This document shows, one piece after another, positions 7,766 to 15,187 of a DNA stretch of 22,853 nucleotides (position 1 is its first letter; every line of letters begins with the position of its first letter). The notes under the pieces are model-generated. The model did no database searches and was not told the origin of the DNA. It saw only the letters and a program-made list of their open reading frames with translations. The stretch comes from a virus: the IMG/VR virus record IMGVR_UViG_3300037963_000139, positions 1 through 22,853 of that record. One strand, 5' to 3'. Made by a program: the position numbers and the translations under genes.

Positions 7766-8613
7766 TGGCATCAATACCTTACATAACAGGATTTGCAATA
7801 AAACCTGCAAAGATTAGCGGAACAGGAGTTGTAACATTTACAGATGGCAGGAATGAGATAGTTCCTAACCAAAGACAATGCGAAGCCTATGGATATACCT
7901 ACAACCCAACAACAGGAACTTGTGAAGCTTTTAAATATAGTTCTAATTTAAGTGTAAATCTAAACAACGAAAATAACAACGTACAAGGCTCACAAAACGT
8001 AACAGGAGTAGGCACTAACAACACCTATATAATGGGTGAGAATAATGAGGTTATTGACGTGTCAAGAAACAACATTTTAGTAGGTAGTAGAAACCAAATC
8101 ACTAAACAGGTAGATAACACCGCAGTTTTTGGCACTTTAGGAGAGGTTAGAGAAACAAACTCATTTGTTATAGGGGGTAATGCTACATCAGACGTTTTAG
8201 GCAAAAGGCAAAGTGTTCAATTATTATATGGTGGACAAACAACAGATGGCAATACTGTAAATTCTTATTTAAATAATACAACAGATTCTTTTGTAGTAGT
8301 ACCTGATAACACTATAATGTATTTTCATGCTGATTGTGTAGCTGTTAGAGTTGGCGGAACTAGCGGCTCAGGAGCAGTAGGTGATTTTAAGTCATGGGTA
8401 GAACGTGGCGTTGTAATTAACAAGTCAGGAACACTAAGCATAGAAAGAGAAAGAGATACAATCAAAGGCTCAGGTACTACAACAGGATGGCAGCCAACAG
8501 GGGCAGTATCAGGAACTAATTTTTTGTTACAAATAAAAGGAACTAATAATATGACTTTAGAATGGGCTTTAAATGTAACATTCACACAAATAAAAACAGG
8601 AGTAGCACTATAA
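7765..8613 (+). CDS. Tail fibre or spike with YadA-head-like repeats
   Basis: A 282-residue protein. Residues about 65-150 contain short repeating units with Asn, Gly and hydrophobic residues (ENNNVQGSQNV, NNTYIMGENNEV, NNILVGSRNQI, NTAVFGTLGEV, NSFVIGGNAT). This is the pattern of left-handed beta-roll heads in trimeric adhesins, also common in phage fibres. The C-terminal 120 residues (from about QSVQLLYGG) are beta-rich, end in WALNVTFTQIKTG, and resemble fibre tip domains. Cys39 and Cys53 in the N-terminal region could pair. It probably forms a trimeric receptor-binding fibre. It is coupled to the upstream 921-residue protein by TAATG and lies 10 bases before the tape measure. Confidence 0.65.
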   Translation: MASIPYITGFAIKPAKISGTGVVTFTDGRNEIVPNQRQCEAYGYTYNPTTGTCEAFKYSSNLSVNLNNENNNVQGSQNVTGVGTNNTYIMGENNEVIDVSRNNILVGSRNQITKQVDNTAVFGTLGEVRETNSFVIGGNATSDVLGKRQSVQLLYGGQTTDGNTVNSYLNNTTDSFVVVPDNTIMYFHADCVAVRVGGTSGSGAVGDFKSWVERGVVINKSGTLSIERERDTIKGSGTTTGWQPTGAVSGTNFLLQIKGTNNMTLEWALNVTFTQIKTGVAL

Positions 8614-8623
8614 ATAAAAAGAT

Positions 8624-10165
8624 ATGTCAAAAGTAGTATTAGAAGCAGAAATAAAATCAAATATTAAATCGGTATCAAAAGAAACTAAAGACTTAACCAA
8701 TAATTTTGGTGCTTTTGGTATTACCATAGGCAGCATAAAAGAGAAATTTAATGACTTAGGCAAAATAATGTTAAATGGCTTAACTCAAATAAAATTACAA
8801 GCACAATTAGCAGGAGTTGGATTTAAGCAGATGTTTAGCGGCCAAATAATTAGAGGGGCAAAAAATTTGTTTACAGCTATTAGAGTAGGGGTTGCTGCAA
8901 CAGGTGTTGGGGCTTTAGTTATAGCATTTACATCATTAGTTACATTTTTAACAAAAACTAAAAAAGGAGCAGAACTGCTAGAGGTTGCAATGGCAGGACT
9001 TGGAGCAGCATTAAGTGTAATAACAGATAGAGCCTCTAAACTAGGTGGTGCGATTGTTTCGCTTTTTAAAGGAGATACAAAGGCTGCCTTAGAGGGTGTT
9101 AAAGGCACGTTTTCAGGTATTGGTGATGAAATAGTTGAAGATACTAAAAAAATAATGGCTTTAAAAAGAGCCTTTCAAGCATTGAGAGATAGCAATAGAG
9201 AGTTAAACGTAGAAACAGCAGAGCAAAGGGCGGAAATTGAAAGGTTAAAATTAATAGCAGAAGATGTTACTAAATCTACGCAAGAAAGGTTAGCAGCAGC
9301 AAAAGAAGCATTTAAAATAGAAAATGATTTGCTAGATAGGAGGATTGCAAATGCAAAAGAGGCATTAAGAATACAGCGAGAGGAAATGAAAACCGCAACA
9401 AACATGGATGATGCTTTAGATAGAGAGGCTCAGTTAAGAATTGATTTAGCAAACATACAACAAGAAAGTACAACAAAGCAAATAGAGTTAAACAACAAAA
9501 TTAATGCTATTGAAGCTGAGGCACAGGCTAAAAGAGATGCCGCATTTGAAAAGGAAAAAGCTCAAAATATTGAAAGGACTAAGGATTTAACATTAATGCC
9601 TGCCATAGTTGCAAAAGTAAACAACGAACTTATACAGGCAGATAATGATTATTTTGCACAATTAGAAATAAATCAAACAAAGAAAAAACAGCTAGAAAAG
9701 GACTTACAGGCTTTTAGAAAAGATGCCACAATGCAGGGGCTACAACTGATACAACAAGCAGCAGGTGAGGGTACTGCAATAGGTAAGGCAGCAGCAATAG
9801 CCCAAGCTACAATTACAGGAACGCAAGGGGTTATAAATGCTTTTACAGCAGCAAATCAAAATTTTGCACTAACAGCAGCAACAGCAGGTGGTTATCCAAT
9901 AGTGATGGCAGGACTAGCAGCAGGTTTTGCCGCTACAAATATTGCTAAAATTGCAGCAGGTTCACCCCCTAGTGCAAGTGGCGGAGGCGGAGGCGGAGGA
10001 GCAGGCCAAATGGTGCCACAAACACCTGCACCACAAATGATGTCAGGTGCTTTTGAATTAGGCGGAGGCTTAGCCCCAGAGCCTATGAAAGCGTTTGTCG
10101 TAACTGATGAAATGACTAATTCGCAAGACCAATTAGCTAACATTAGGCGACAAGCTACAATATAG
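8624..10165 (+). CDS. Tape measure protein
   Basis: A 513-residue protein that sets tail length and is ejected with the DNA. Visible features: an alanine- and glycine-rich hydrophobic segment at about residues 86-110 (VGVAATGVGALVIAFTSLV) and a second at about 120-150; a long charged coiled coil at about 175-370, rich in Glu, Lys, Ala and Arg; a second Ala-rich hydrophobic stretch near 390-450; and a run of seven Gly near 455. This domain order is typical of tape measures. The length predicts a rather short tail if the usual 1.5 angstrom per residue applies, about 77 nm. It is unusual that the gene follows the fibre genes instead of preceding them. The ATG at 8624 follows the upstream stop by 10 bases. 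A weak hairpin follows the stop. Confidence 0.8.
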   Translation: MSKVVLEAEIKSNIKSVSKETKDLTNNFGAFGITIGSIKEKFNDLGKIMLNGLTQIKLQAQLAGVGFKQMFSGQIIRGAKNLFTAIRVGVAATGVGALVIAFTSLVTFLTKTKKGAELLEVAMAGLGAALSVITDRASKLGGAIVSLFKGDTKAALEGVKGTFSGIGDEIVEDTKKIMALKRAFQALRDSNRELNVETAEQRAEIERLKLIAEDVTKSTQERLAAAKEAFKIENDLLDRRIANAKEALRIQREEMKTATNMDDALDREAQLRIDLANIQQESTTKQIELNNKINAIEAEAQAKRDAAFEKEKAQNIERTKDLTLMPAIVAKVNNELIQADNDYFAQLEINQTKKKQLEKDLQAFRKDATMQGLQLIQQAAGEGTAIGKAAAIAQATITGTQGVINAFTAANQNFALTAATAGGYPIVMAGLAAGFAATNIAKIAAGSPPSASGGGGGGGAGQMVPQTPAPQMMSGAFELGGGLAPEPMKAFVVTDEMTNSQDQLANIRRQATI

Positions 10166-10169
10166 CTAT

Positions 10170-10187
10170 AACGCATTTTAAAGCGTT
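10170..10187 (+). terminator. Weak hairpin after the tape measure gene
   Basis: AACGC (10170-10174) pairs with GCGTT (10183-10187) around an AT loop, followed by TTTAAGC with only a short T-run. It is the only stem visible in the 172-base gap to the next gene and fits the end of the tail operon, but it would be a poor terminator. Confidence 0.35.
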
Positions 10188-10324
10188 TTAAGCAACTTTA
10201 TGGATTGACTAGTATATTAGTATTAAAAAACAAATAAAATAAAAACACTAGAGTAAAGCCAACAAAATGAAAAATATTATGTTAAATAATAAAATTTTAA
10301 AAATCAAACAAATTATTAACTAAA

Positions 10325-10337
10325 TCTATTATATAAT
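10325..10337 (+). promoter_or_regulatory. Late control motif, copy 2 (before the protease gene)
   Basis: TCTATTATATAAT ends immediately before the ATG at 10338 and contains the perfect 10-base palindrome ATTATATAAT. AAATCAAACAAA lies at 10301-10312, and the same 12-mer lies at almost the same distance before copy 3. A promoter whose start point lies downstream of this motif would put the start codon outside the mRNA, so either transcription starts at the motif edge or the element acts otherwise. Confidence 0.55.
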
Positions 10338-11057
10338 ATGCCATGTAAAAAATGCGAAAACGGAAAATATAAATTCGGCAATACTGGTGAGTGTAAATAT
10401 GACACGTTAACCGAATGCCAACAAGATAATAAAGACTATTACGAAAAAACTACATCAATCGTAGAACTTGTAATTGCAGATGATAGTGAAGAGTTAGCTA
10501 TTGATGCTATTAGCTTAGTAAACTCTCCTGCAATAGAACAGGACTTTGTATTCTTTGGTAAAGAAAAAAATAATCTAACCTTTGCTAAGGTAGATGAAGA
10601 AAAAAGAATGCTAGTTAGTCCTGCATTAATACCTAACAAACATATATTTAGATACGACACTAATACAGACTCTGAGTATTATGTTTACTTTAGTCCTGAA
10701 ACAGTACGCAAGGCTAGTGAGTTATATTTAAAGCATAACAACCATCACAAAGCTACACACGAACATAATGAACGAGTAAGCGGAGTTCTAACAGTAGAAT
10801 CATGGATAAAAGAGGGTGATAGTGATAAATCTAAATTATATGGCTATGATTTGCCTAATGGCACATGGTTTGTTAAAATGAAAATAACAAATGATGAACT
10901 TTGGAGAGAAATTAAAGAGGGTAAATTAAAAGGGCTTAGTATAGAGGGCTACTTTACAGATAAGATGGCTAAGATGTCAGAGAGAACACCAACAGATGAA
11001 GAAATACTATCAGCTTTAAATGAGATAATACGTGAAAATCAAACAAACTCAAAATAA
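10338..11057 (+). CDS. Prohead protease, XkdF-like (Peptidase_S78_2)
   Basis: A 239-residue protein matching XkdF-type prohead serine proteases in its landmarks: ISLVNSPAIEQDF (about 58-70), KRMLVSPALIPNKHIFR (about 89-105), YYVYFSPETVRKAS, KATHEHNE with the likely catalytic His (141 or 143), NGTWFVKMKI and GLSIEGYF with the likely catalytic Ser201. The enzyme processes scaffold and capsid precursors inside the prohead, which fits its position just before the scaffold and major capsid genes. The first 30 residues form a separate Cys-rich motif (C3, C6, C19, C27, with NGKYKFG) that looks like a small metal-binding module. No alternative start keeps it, so ATG 10338 is preferred although it abuts the late motif. 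Confidence 0.85.
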   Translation: MPCKKCENGKYKFGNTGECKYDTLTECQQDNKDYYEKTTSIVELVIADDSEELAIDAISLVNSPAIEQDFVFFGKEKNNLTFAKVDEEKRMLVSPALIPNKHIFRYDTNTDSEYYVYFSPETVRKASELYLKHNNHHKATHEHNERVSGVLTVESWIKEGDSDKSKLYGYDLPNGTWFVKMKITNDELWREIKEGKLKGLSIEGYFTDKMAKMSERTPTDEEILSALNEIIRENQTNSK

Positions 11058-11058
11058 A

Positions 11059-11070
11059 TCTATTATATAA
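11059..11070 (+). promoter_or_regulatory. Late control motif, copy 3 (before scaffold and capsid)
   Basis: TCTATTATATAA follows the protease stop by one base and lies 20 bases before the scaffold ATG at 11091. AAATCAAACAAA at 11036-11047, inside the end of the protease gene, repeats the 12-mer upstream of copy 2 with one base less spacing. Its position before the most highly needed virion genes fits a separate start of transcription. Confidence 0.5.
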
Positions 11071-11090
11071 CAGAACCTAAAACATTAATC

Positions 11091-11807
11091 ATGGATATTA
11101 AAGAACAAATATTAGTAGCACTTGGTTTAAACAAAGCTGAGGAAGAAATTAAATTAGGATGGCAGTCTAAGTCAGAAGATGGTGGAACTATTTTCGTTTC
11201 TACTGCTGAGGAACTAGAAGCAGGTGTAGATATATCTGTATTGCTAGAGGATGGCACGACAATCCTTGTTCCAATCGGAACTTACAAAACAGATACAGGA
11301 GTATCATTTAGAGTAGAAGAAGAGGGTGTTGTTTCAGAAGTTATGGAATCAGAAACAGAGGAAGAGGATACAGCAGATGATTTAGCAGAAGAAAAGGAAG
11401 AAATGGCAAAAGAAGATGATAAGGATGAGTATGATGAAGAGGCAGCAGTTTATGACTGGGAAGGAATGGAGAAAAGAATTAAAAACCTGGAGGATGCTGT
11501 GGCTGACCTTAAAAGAGAGATAGGTGAAACAGGTGATGTTGAAGAAATGGCAGAAGAAACAGCAGAGCCATCTACAAATCCTAAATCTATTAAAACAACA
11601 GAGGTGGTAGAATTTTCAGCAGAAGATGAAATAGAAAAATTAAAAGCTGAAAACGAAAAGTTAAAAATGGAATTAGCGGCAAGTCCTGCTGATGCTCCAA
11701 TTAACACAAACAAATTTAGTACAGAAAGCAAAACAAGAACTTATACAAAAAAAGAATTAAGGAGGATGACACCTAACGAAAGATTCTTAATGAAACTAAA
11801 TAAATAA
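11091..11807 (+). CDS. Scaffolding protein
   Basis: A 238-residue, very acidic protein. The N-terminal part (about 1-85) is ordered and beta-like (GGTIFVSTAEELEAGVDISVLL). It is followed by a Glu/Asp-dominated stretch at about 87-120, a coiled coil at about 125-145 (GMEKRIKNLEDAVADLKREIG), a second coiled coil at about 185-205 (DEIEKLKAENEKLKMELA), and a basic end (KKELRRMTPNERFLMKLNK). An acidic body, coiled coils and a basic C-terminal tail that can contact the capsid lattice are typical of scaffolds. Placement between the prohead protease and the major capsid gene strongly supports this. No family-specific motif is visible. Confidence 0.75.
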   Translation: MDIKEQILVALGLNKAEEEIKLGWQSKSEDGGTIFVSTAEELEAGVDISVLLEDGTTILVPIGTYKTDTGVSFRVEEEGVVSEVMESETEEEDTADDLAEEKEEMAKEDDKDEYDEEAAVYDWEGMEKRIKNLEDAVADLKREIGETGDVEEMAEETAEPSTNPKSIKTTEVVEFSAEDEIEKLKAENEKLKMELAASPADAPINTNKFSTESKTRTYTKKELRRMTPNERFLMKLNK

Positions 11808-11834
11808 TAATTAACAAATAAAAAACAAAAAAAA

Positions 11835-12746
11835 ATGGCAGAACCAACAGTAAATCAAACGTTTACAGGACGTGAAGCTGGATTTTATATCTCAGCAGCT
11901 TTGCAGGATAGCGTGTCTTTAGACTACATGACAATCCTTGAAAACGTAAAATACAAAATGAATGTTCAAACACTTGGAGCAGCAAATGTAGTAAGAGACG
12001 CAACTTGTGACTTTACAGACCATGGAACTCTTGATTTGGGAGAAAGAGTTTTAGAAGTTGAGCCTTTCCAAATTAACTTAGACTTATGTAAGAAAAATCT
12101 TTTAAGTTCTTGGGAGGCGTTAAGCATGAGAGCAGGAGCAGGGGGTGCGCCAGCACCAGCATTTACAGACTATGTAATATCTTACATGGCTAGCAACATT
12201 TCTTCACAAGTTGAAAAATGTATTTGGACAGGTAACACAGCAAACAATGGTGAGTTTACAGGATTCGTAACAGGTGGTGTGGGGCTTTTATTAGGAGCAG
12301 GAGCAACTCAAGTTGCAGCTTCAGCAACACCATTTTCAGCAGCAAATATTATAGCTAACTTAGGCGAGGCTTACACAGCTATTTCAGATGCTTTATTTGG
12401 TAAAGATGACCTATATATTTATATGTCACCAACTTCTTACCAAATGTATATACAAGCATCATCAGCTTTAACGAACTTCCCTTACGCAAATATGAGTGAA
12501 GATTACATACCTGTATTTAATGGTGTAAAATTAGCAGTTTGCAATGGAATGGGAGATGATGAGTTAGTAGTAGCACAAAAAAGCAACTTATTCTTTGGAA
12601 CAGATTTAATCTCTGACACAGATGGAGCTTCAATAAGAATCATGGACATGGCTGCTTTAGACGGTTCAGACAATATGAGAATTGTTTGTCGTTATAATGC
12701 AGGTGTGAAGCAAGGAATCACAACAGATATTGTAAGAGTATCATAA
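11835..12746 (+). CDS. Major capsid protein (HK97-fold type)
   Basis: A 303-residue protein, the expected size for a capsid protein with a separate scaffold. Visible features are an N-terminal arm (residues 1-25, FTGREAGFYISAALQ), a helical segment with NLLSSWEALSMRAGAGG at about 90-110, the stretch ISYMASNISSQVEKCIWTG typical of the spine helix of HK97-fold capsids, and KDDLYIYMSPTSYQMYIQAS with an NAGVKQGI segment near the end. It assembles the icosahedral shell and is probably trimmed or matured with help of the 10338 protease. The gene has its own A-rich leader and a UUCG-capped hairpin just downstream. Identification rests on position after the scaffold, size and overall pattern. Confidence 0.8.
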   Translation: MAEPTVNQTFTGREAGFYISAALQDSVSLDYMTILENVKYKMNVQTLGAANVVRDATCDFTDHGTLDLGERVLEVEPFQINLDLCKKNLLSSWEALSMRAGAGGAPAPAFTDYVISYMASNISSQVEKCIWTGNTANNGEFTGFVTGGVGLLLGAGATQVAASATPFSAANIIANLGEAYTAISDALFGKDDLYIYMSPTSYQMYIQASSALTNFPYANMSEDYIPVFNGVKLAVCNGMGDDELVVAQKSNLFFGTDLISDTDGASIRIMDMAALDGSDNMRIVCRYNAGVKQGITTDIVRVS

Positions 12747-12764
12747 TAAACTTAATTAACAGAT

Positions 12765-12784
12765 GCGAGGGCTTCGGCTCTCGC
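12765..12784 (+). terminator. Stable UUCG tetraloop hairpin after the major capsid gene
   Basis: GCGAGGGC (12765-12772) pairs with GCTCTCGC (12777-12784) over a TTCG tetraloop, eight pairs with one G-U. No T-run follows, so it is more likely a partial terminator or an mRNA-stabilising structure that separates capsid expression from the next gene. Confidence 0.6.
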
Positions 12785-12812
12785 CTCTATAACCTTTAAA
12801 ACATAAAAAAAT

Positions 12813-13397
12813 ATGGCATGTACTAATTTAACTAAAGGTAGAGGGCTTGATTGTAATAGAGTATCAGGTGGCATCAAATACGTTTATTTTGGAGTTTACG
12901 ACCAGTTTACAGCACCTATTGATGGAACAGGTATTGTAGTTTCTAATGGTGAAATAACAGATATTGAGATGGGGGCAGGAACTGGCTTGTATCGTTACAC
13001 AATGCCATTAGGCGTTGCATCAGCTACTGATACGATAACAGGTAGTAGAGAAAACGGAAGTGTATTCTATGAGCCAACAGTAGAAGTTATTTTAAATAGA
13101 CTAACTAAAGAAGACCAACACGAGATTAAGCTTTTAGCCTCAACAAAAGTAGTTGTATTTTGTCAGTTAAATGCACAATTAGCAAACGGACATGATGTGA
13201 TTATTGGAATGGGGGTTGTTAACGGAATGGAACTTAATGCAGGAACTATGGTTACAGGGGCTGCTTTCGGTGATAGAGGCGGTTATAATCTCACACTATC
13301 AGGTATGGAGGCAGAGCCTTTTGCAATGGTAGCAGATTATACTACAAATCCATTTGATAACGCAGCATTTACAAATGTATCTATAACTACATCATAA
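12813..13397 (+). CDS. Probable major tail tube protein
   Basis: A 194-residue protein that starts MACTNLTKGRGLDCNR followed by GGIKYVYFGVYDQF. The end carries GMGVVNGMELNAGTMVTG, GDRGGYNLTLSGMEAEP and FAMV, a layout I associate with tail tube or major tail proteins of Bacteroidota siphoviruses: a G-x-x-x-G-x-x-L turn, then a GD-x-x-GY-x-L strand and a G-x-E-x-x-P end. It would form the hollow tube through which DNA passes. It is the last gene before a strong terminator and is cotranscribed with scaffold and capsid, which fits a protein needed in many copies. A head decoration protein is the main alternative. Confidence 0.5.
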   Translation: MACTNLTKGRGLDCNRVSGGIKYVYFGVYDQFTAPIDGTGIVVSNGEITDIEMGAGTGLYRYTMPLGVASATDTITGSRENGSVFYEPTVEVILNRLTKEDQHEIKLLASTKVVVFCQLNAQLANGHDVIIGMGVVNGMELNAGTMVTGAAFGDRGGYNLTLSGMEAEPFAMVADYTTNPFDNAAFTNVSITTS

Positions 13398-13433
13398 AAC
13401 TTATCATTAGTTTTTATATATATTCTTGATTAG

Positions 13434-13460
13434 GAGGGCTTTATGCCCTCTTTTTCTTTT
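13434..13460 (+). terminator. Intrinsic terminator after the scaffold-capsid-tube operon
   Basis: GAGGGC (13434-13439) pairs with GCCCTC (13445-13450) over the loop TTTAT, followed by TTTTTCTTTT (13451-13460). This is a standard Rho-independent terminator in the + direction. The next late motif begins 25 bases further on. Confidence 0.9.
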
Positions 13461-13484
13461 ATTAGCAAATAAATAAGACCTTTT

Positions 13485-13497
13485 TCTATTATATAAT
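13485..13497 (+). promoter_or_regulatory. Late control motif, copy 4 (before decoration/portal block)
   Basis: TCTATTATATAAT lies directly after the strong terminator at 13434-13460 and 13 bases before the ATG at 13511. Here the palindrome extends to 14 bases, CTATTATATAATAG (13486-13499). CAAATAAA at 13466-13473 occupies the place of CAAACAAA before copies 2 and 3. Its position just past a terminator is the best argument that the motif starts transcription. Confidence 0.6.
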
Positions 13498-13510
13498 AGG
13501 TACACTAATT

Positions 13511-14209
13511 ATGATACACGCAACAACAAATTCTAGCTTTCATGCATACATACAAACTCAGGATGTGAGGATTGGTACTGCTAATGATACTAATACAAGA
13601 TATTTGTTTAAGTTTACTAATGATATGAGTGGTGCTGTACAATATGCTTATCCTGAGCAGCAATTATACAACAGGTATAGTAAATTCTCATTTAGCTACA
13701 ACGCAACGCCTGATGTGTTTTTAGGGCGTGTTGATTTAAAACCTGCAGGATATTGGAAATATGAAGTTTATGAGGTTACATGGGGGGCTTTTGCAGCATT
13801 AGATAATGAACAAGCACCATCAACTGAATTAGCAGTATTACTACCTGCAAGTATAAGAAGAGGTGTAGTACAAGGATTAGTTACAAAGGGCAAAATGTTA
13901 GTATCAGAACTTAGCGGAACAGAAGAGGTGCAATATACTCAAAATGGTGGCGAGGTTATCAGTTTAGACATAGCTTATGGCGGTATTGGCTACCCTATCG
14001 CTCCTACTGTAACAATAACAGGTGATTGCATAACACCTGCAACTGCAACGTGTACCATATCAGGTGGTGTTGTAGATAGTGTAACTCTTACTTATGCAGG
14101 AAACGGATATACCGAAAACCCTGTTGTTACGCTTTCAAGTGTAGGCGAAACAGCAACAGCTAGTATAACAGCTAGTATTCAAGAAAACAATTATATTTAT
14201 AACGGATAA
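13511..14209 (+). CDS. Virion structural protein with tandem GGxVxxxxxxYxGxGY repeats
   Basis: A 232-residue protein. Residues 1-140 form a beta-rich domain with the landmarks TRYLFKFTNDMSG and DVFLGRVDLKPAGYWKYEVYEV, a pattern I know from Bacteroidota phage structural proteins of unknown role. Residues 146-183 and 184-220 are two copies of a repeat (GGEVISLDIAYGGIGY...PTVTITG...ATAT and GGVVDSVTLTYAGNGY...PVVTLSS...ATAS), common in phage fibre and adhesion proteins. It is the first gene after late motif copy 4. I infer a surface-exposed capsid or neck appendage; the exact place in the virion cannot be read from the sequence. Confidence 0.55.
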   Translation: MIHATTNSSFHAYIQTQDVRIGTANDTNTRYLFKFTNDMSGAVQYAYPEQQLYNRYSKFSFSYNATPDVFLGRVDLKPAGYWKYEVYEVTWGAFAALDNEQAPSTELAVLLPASIRRGVVQGLVTKGKMLVSELSGTEEVQYTQNGGEVISLDIAYGGIGYPIAPTVTITGDCITPATATCTISGGVVDSVTLTYAGNGYTENPVVTLSSVGETATASITASIQENNYIYNG

Positions 14210-14219
14210 AAATTAAAAA

Positions 14220-14498
14220 ATGGCAATAGAAAACGTACAACAATTATTAACAGAGCAATTAGGTAAAAACGGAAATACAGAGGTTGTTACAGCAGCAGCA
14301 GCAGTAAGTAGTAAAGACTTTTATTGTGTTTATTTTCCTGTTGAAAGTGTAGTAGCATCAATTACAGCAGCAGATGCAACAGGAGAAGCGGCATTACAAA
14401 CAACACTACCTGCGGGAACTACTTTATTTATGAACGTAACAGCTTTAGAATTAACGAGTGGAATAGCTATTTGTTATAACGAGGGAGCAACTACATAA
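14220..14498 (+). CDS. Small virion-associated protein, unknown
   Basis: A 92-residue protein, Ala- and Thr-rich, without signal peptide. The N-terminus (IENVQQLLTEQLGKNG) is a short helix, followed by beta strands (DFYCVYFPVESVVASIT, TTLFMNVTALELTSGIAICYNEG). The pattern of a short helix and a small beta domain, with a final strand G-I-A-I-C-Y, occurs in small phage head or fibre-associated proteins. It sits 10 bases after the repeat-containing structural protein and one base before the lectin-like gene, so the three are probably one expression and assembly group. No named family is recognised. Confidence 0.45.
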   Translation: MAIENVQQLLTEQLGKNGNTEVVTAAAAVSSKDFYCVYFPVESVVASITAADATGEAALQTTLPAGTTLFMNVTALELTSGIAICYNEGATT

Positions 14499-14499
14499 T

Positions 14500-15177
14500 A
14501 TGTTATCACTTAGTCAAAAATTAAGTTTAAATAGAATAAGACCACAGGGCGGTTGGACGCCTGGCTCTGATAATGTTGTGGCGTGGTATAAAATGGCAAC
14601 AGGAATTGTTTTAAATGGCTCTGATGTTAGTGAATGGAGAGATAGTTCAGGCAATGGTTACACTATGAGCCAATCAGATGCTGCACAACAACCTGCATAT
14701 TCAGCAGGAGTTTTAACTTTTAATCCTGCTAATATTGAGTGTTTAGAATTAAATTCAACACAAATAAGCTTGGCTAATGATTTTACTATTGGCATTCGCT
14801 TTAATGTGGCAGCTACAACAGGGGTTTTATTAGCAGACCAGGATGCAACAGGCGAGTTTTTAAGGTTTCAATCTAGCAATACATTGAGATTAAAAGTTGA
14901 TGGTACCGCACCTTTAGATTTAACATTGAATAGTGGTACTTTTACAGGGGAGCAATATGTAGTATTAACACGTTCTAGCGGCACAGTTAATTTTTGGGTA
15001 GATGGTGTTCAACAAACCGATTCAGGAACAAAAACAGGAACAGCAGATATTGATGCAATAGGTGTTAGAAAAGTAGATTTAAACCCTTATGATGGCACAA
15101 TACGTGAAATTCAAATATACAGCAGTACAAGTGCGGCATTAACTGCTAATGTCAATACATGGTTAGCAGCTTTATAA
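14500..15177 (+). CDS. Concanavalin A-like lectin (LamG-type) virion protein
   Basis: A 225-residue protein. After a short N-terminal segment (MLSLSQKLSLNRIRPQGGWTP uncleaved, not a signal peptide) comes a LamG/concanavalin-like beta-sandwich: VVAWYKMATGI, SEWRDSSGNGYTMSQ, QQPAYSAGVLTFN, DFTIGIRFNV, YVVLTRSSGTVNFWVDGVQQ, and the closing IREIQIYSSTSAAL. Each of these strands has its counterpart in phage LamG domains. Such domains bind glycans, so this protein may decorate the capsid or assist adsorption to cell-surface or extracellular polysaccharide. It lies just upstream of the portal, which suggests a head- or neck-located lectin rather than a tail fibre. Confidence 0.75.
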   Translation: MLSLSQKLSLNRIRPQGGWTPGSDNVVAWYKMATGIVLNGSDVSEWRDSSGNGYTMSQSDAAQQPAYSAGVLTFNPANIECLELNSTQISLANDFTIGIRFNVAATTGVLLADQDATGEFLRFQSSNTLRLKVDGTAPLDLTLNSGTFTGEQYVVLTRSSGTVNFWVDGVQQTDSGTKTGTADIDAIGVRKVDLNPYDGTIREIQIYSSTSAALTANVNTWLAAL

Positions 15178-15187
15178 AATAAAAAAT

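Noticed and set aside
7757-7766. Fifth copy of the palindromic core ATTATATAAT at a gene junction
   Set aside because: It lacks the TCT prefix (CTTATTATATAATGG), lies within the coding end of the 5000 gene with the next ATG inside it, and is explained by the codons Ile-Ile-stop plus TAATG.
3549-8613. Enzymatic depolymerase in the large tail proteins
   Set aside because: No recognisable lyase or glycosidase catalytic motif; only binding-type beta domains and fibre repeats were seen.
9979-10000. Gly-rich GGC/GGA tract in the tape measure as a slippage or recombination site
   Set aside because: It stays in frame and encodes a plausible flexible Gly linker; no alternative frame continues from it.
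10267-10323. 18-codon frame (MKNIMLNNKIL...) in the gap before the protease
   Set aside because: Low-complexity AT-rich codons only, no coupling to neighbours; best treated as part of the non-coding leader region.
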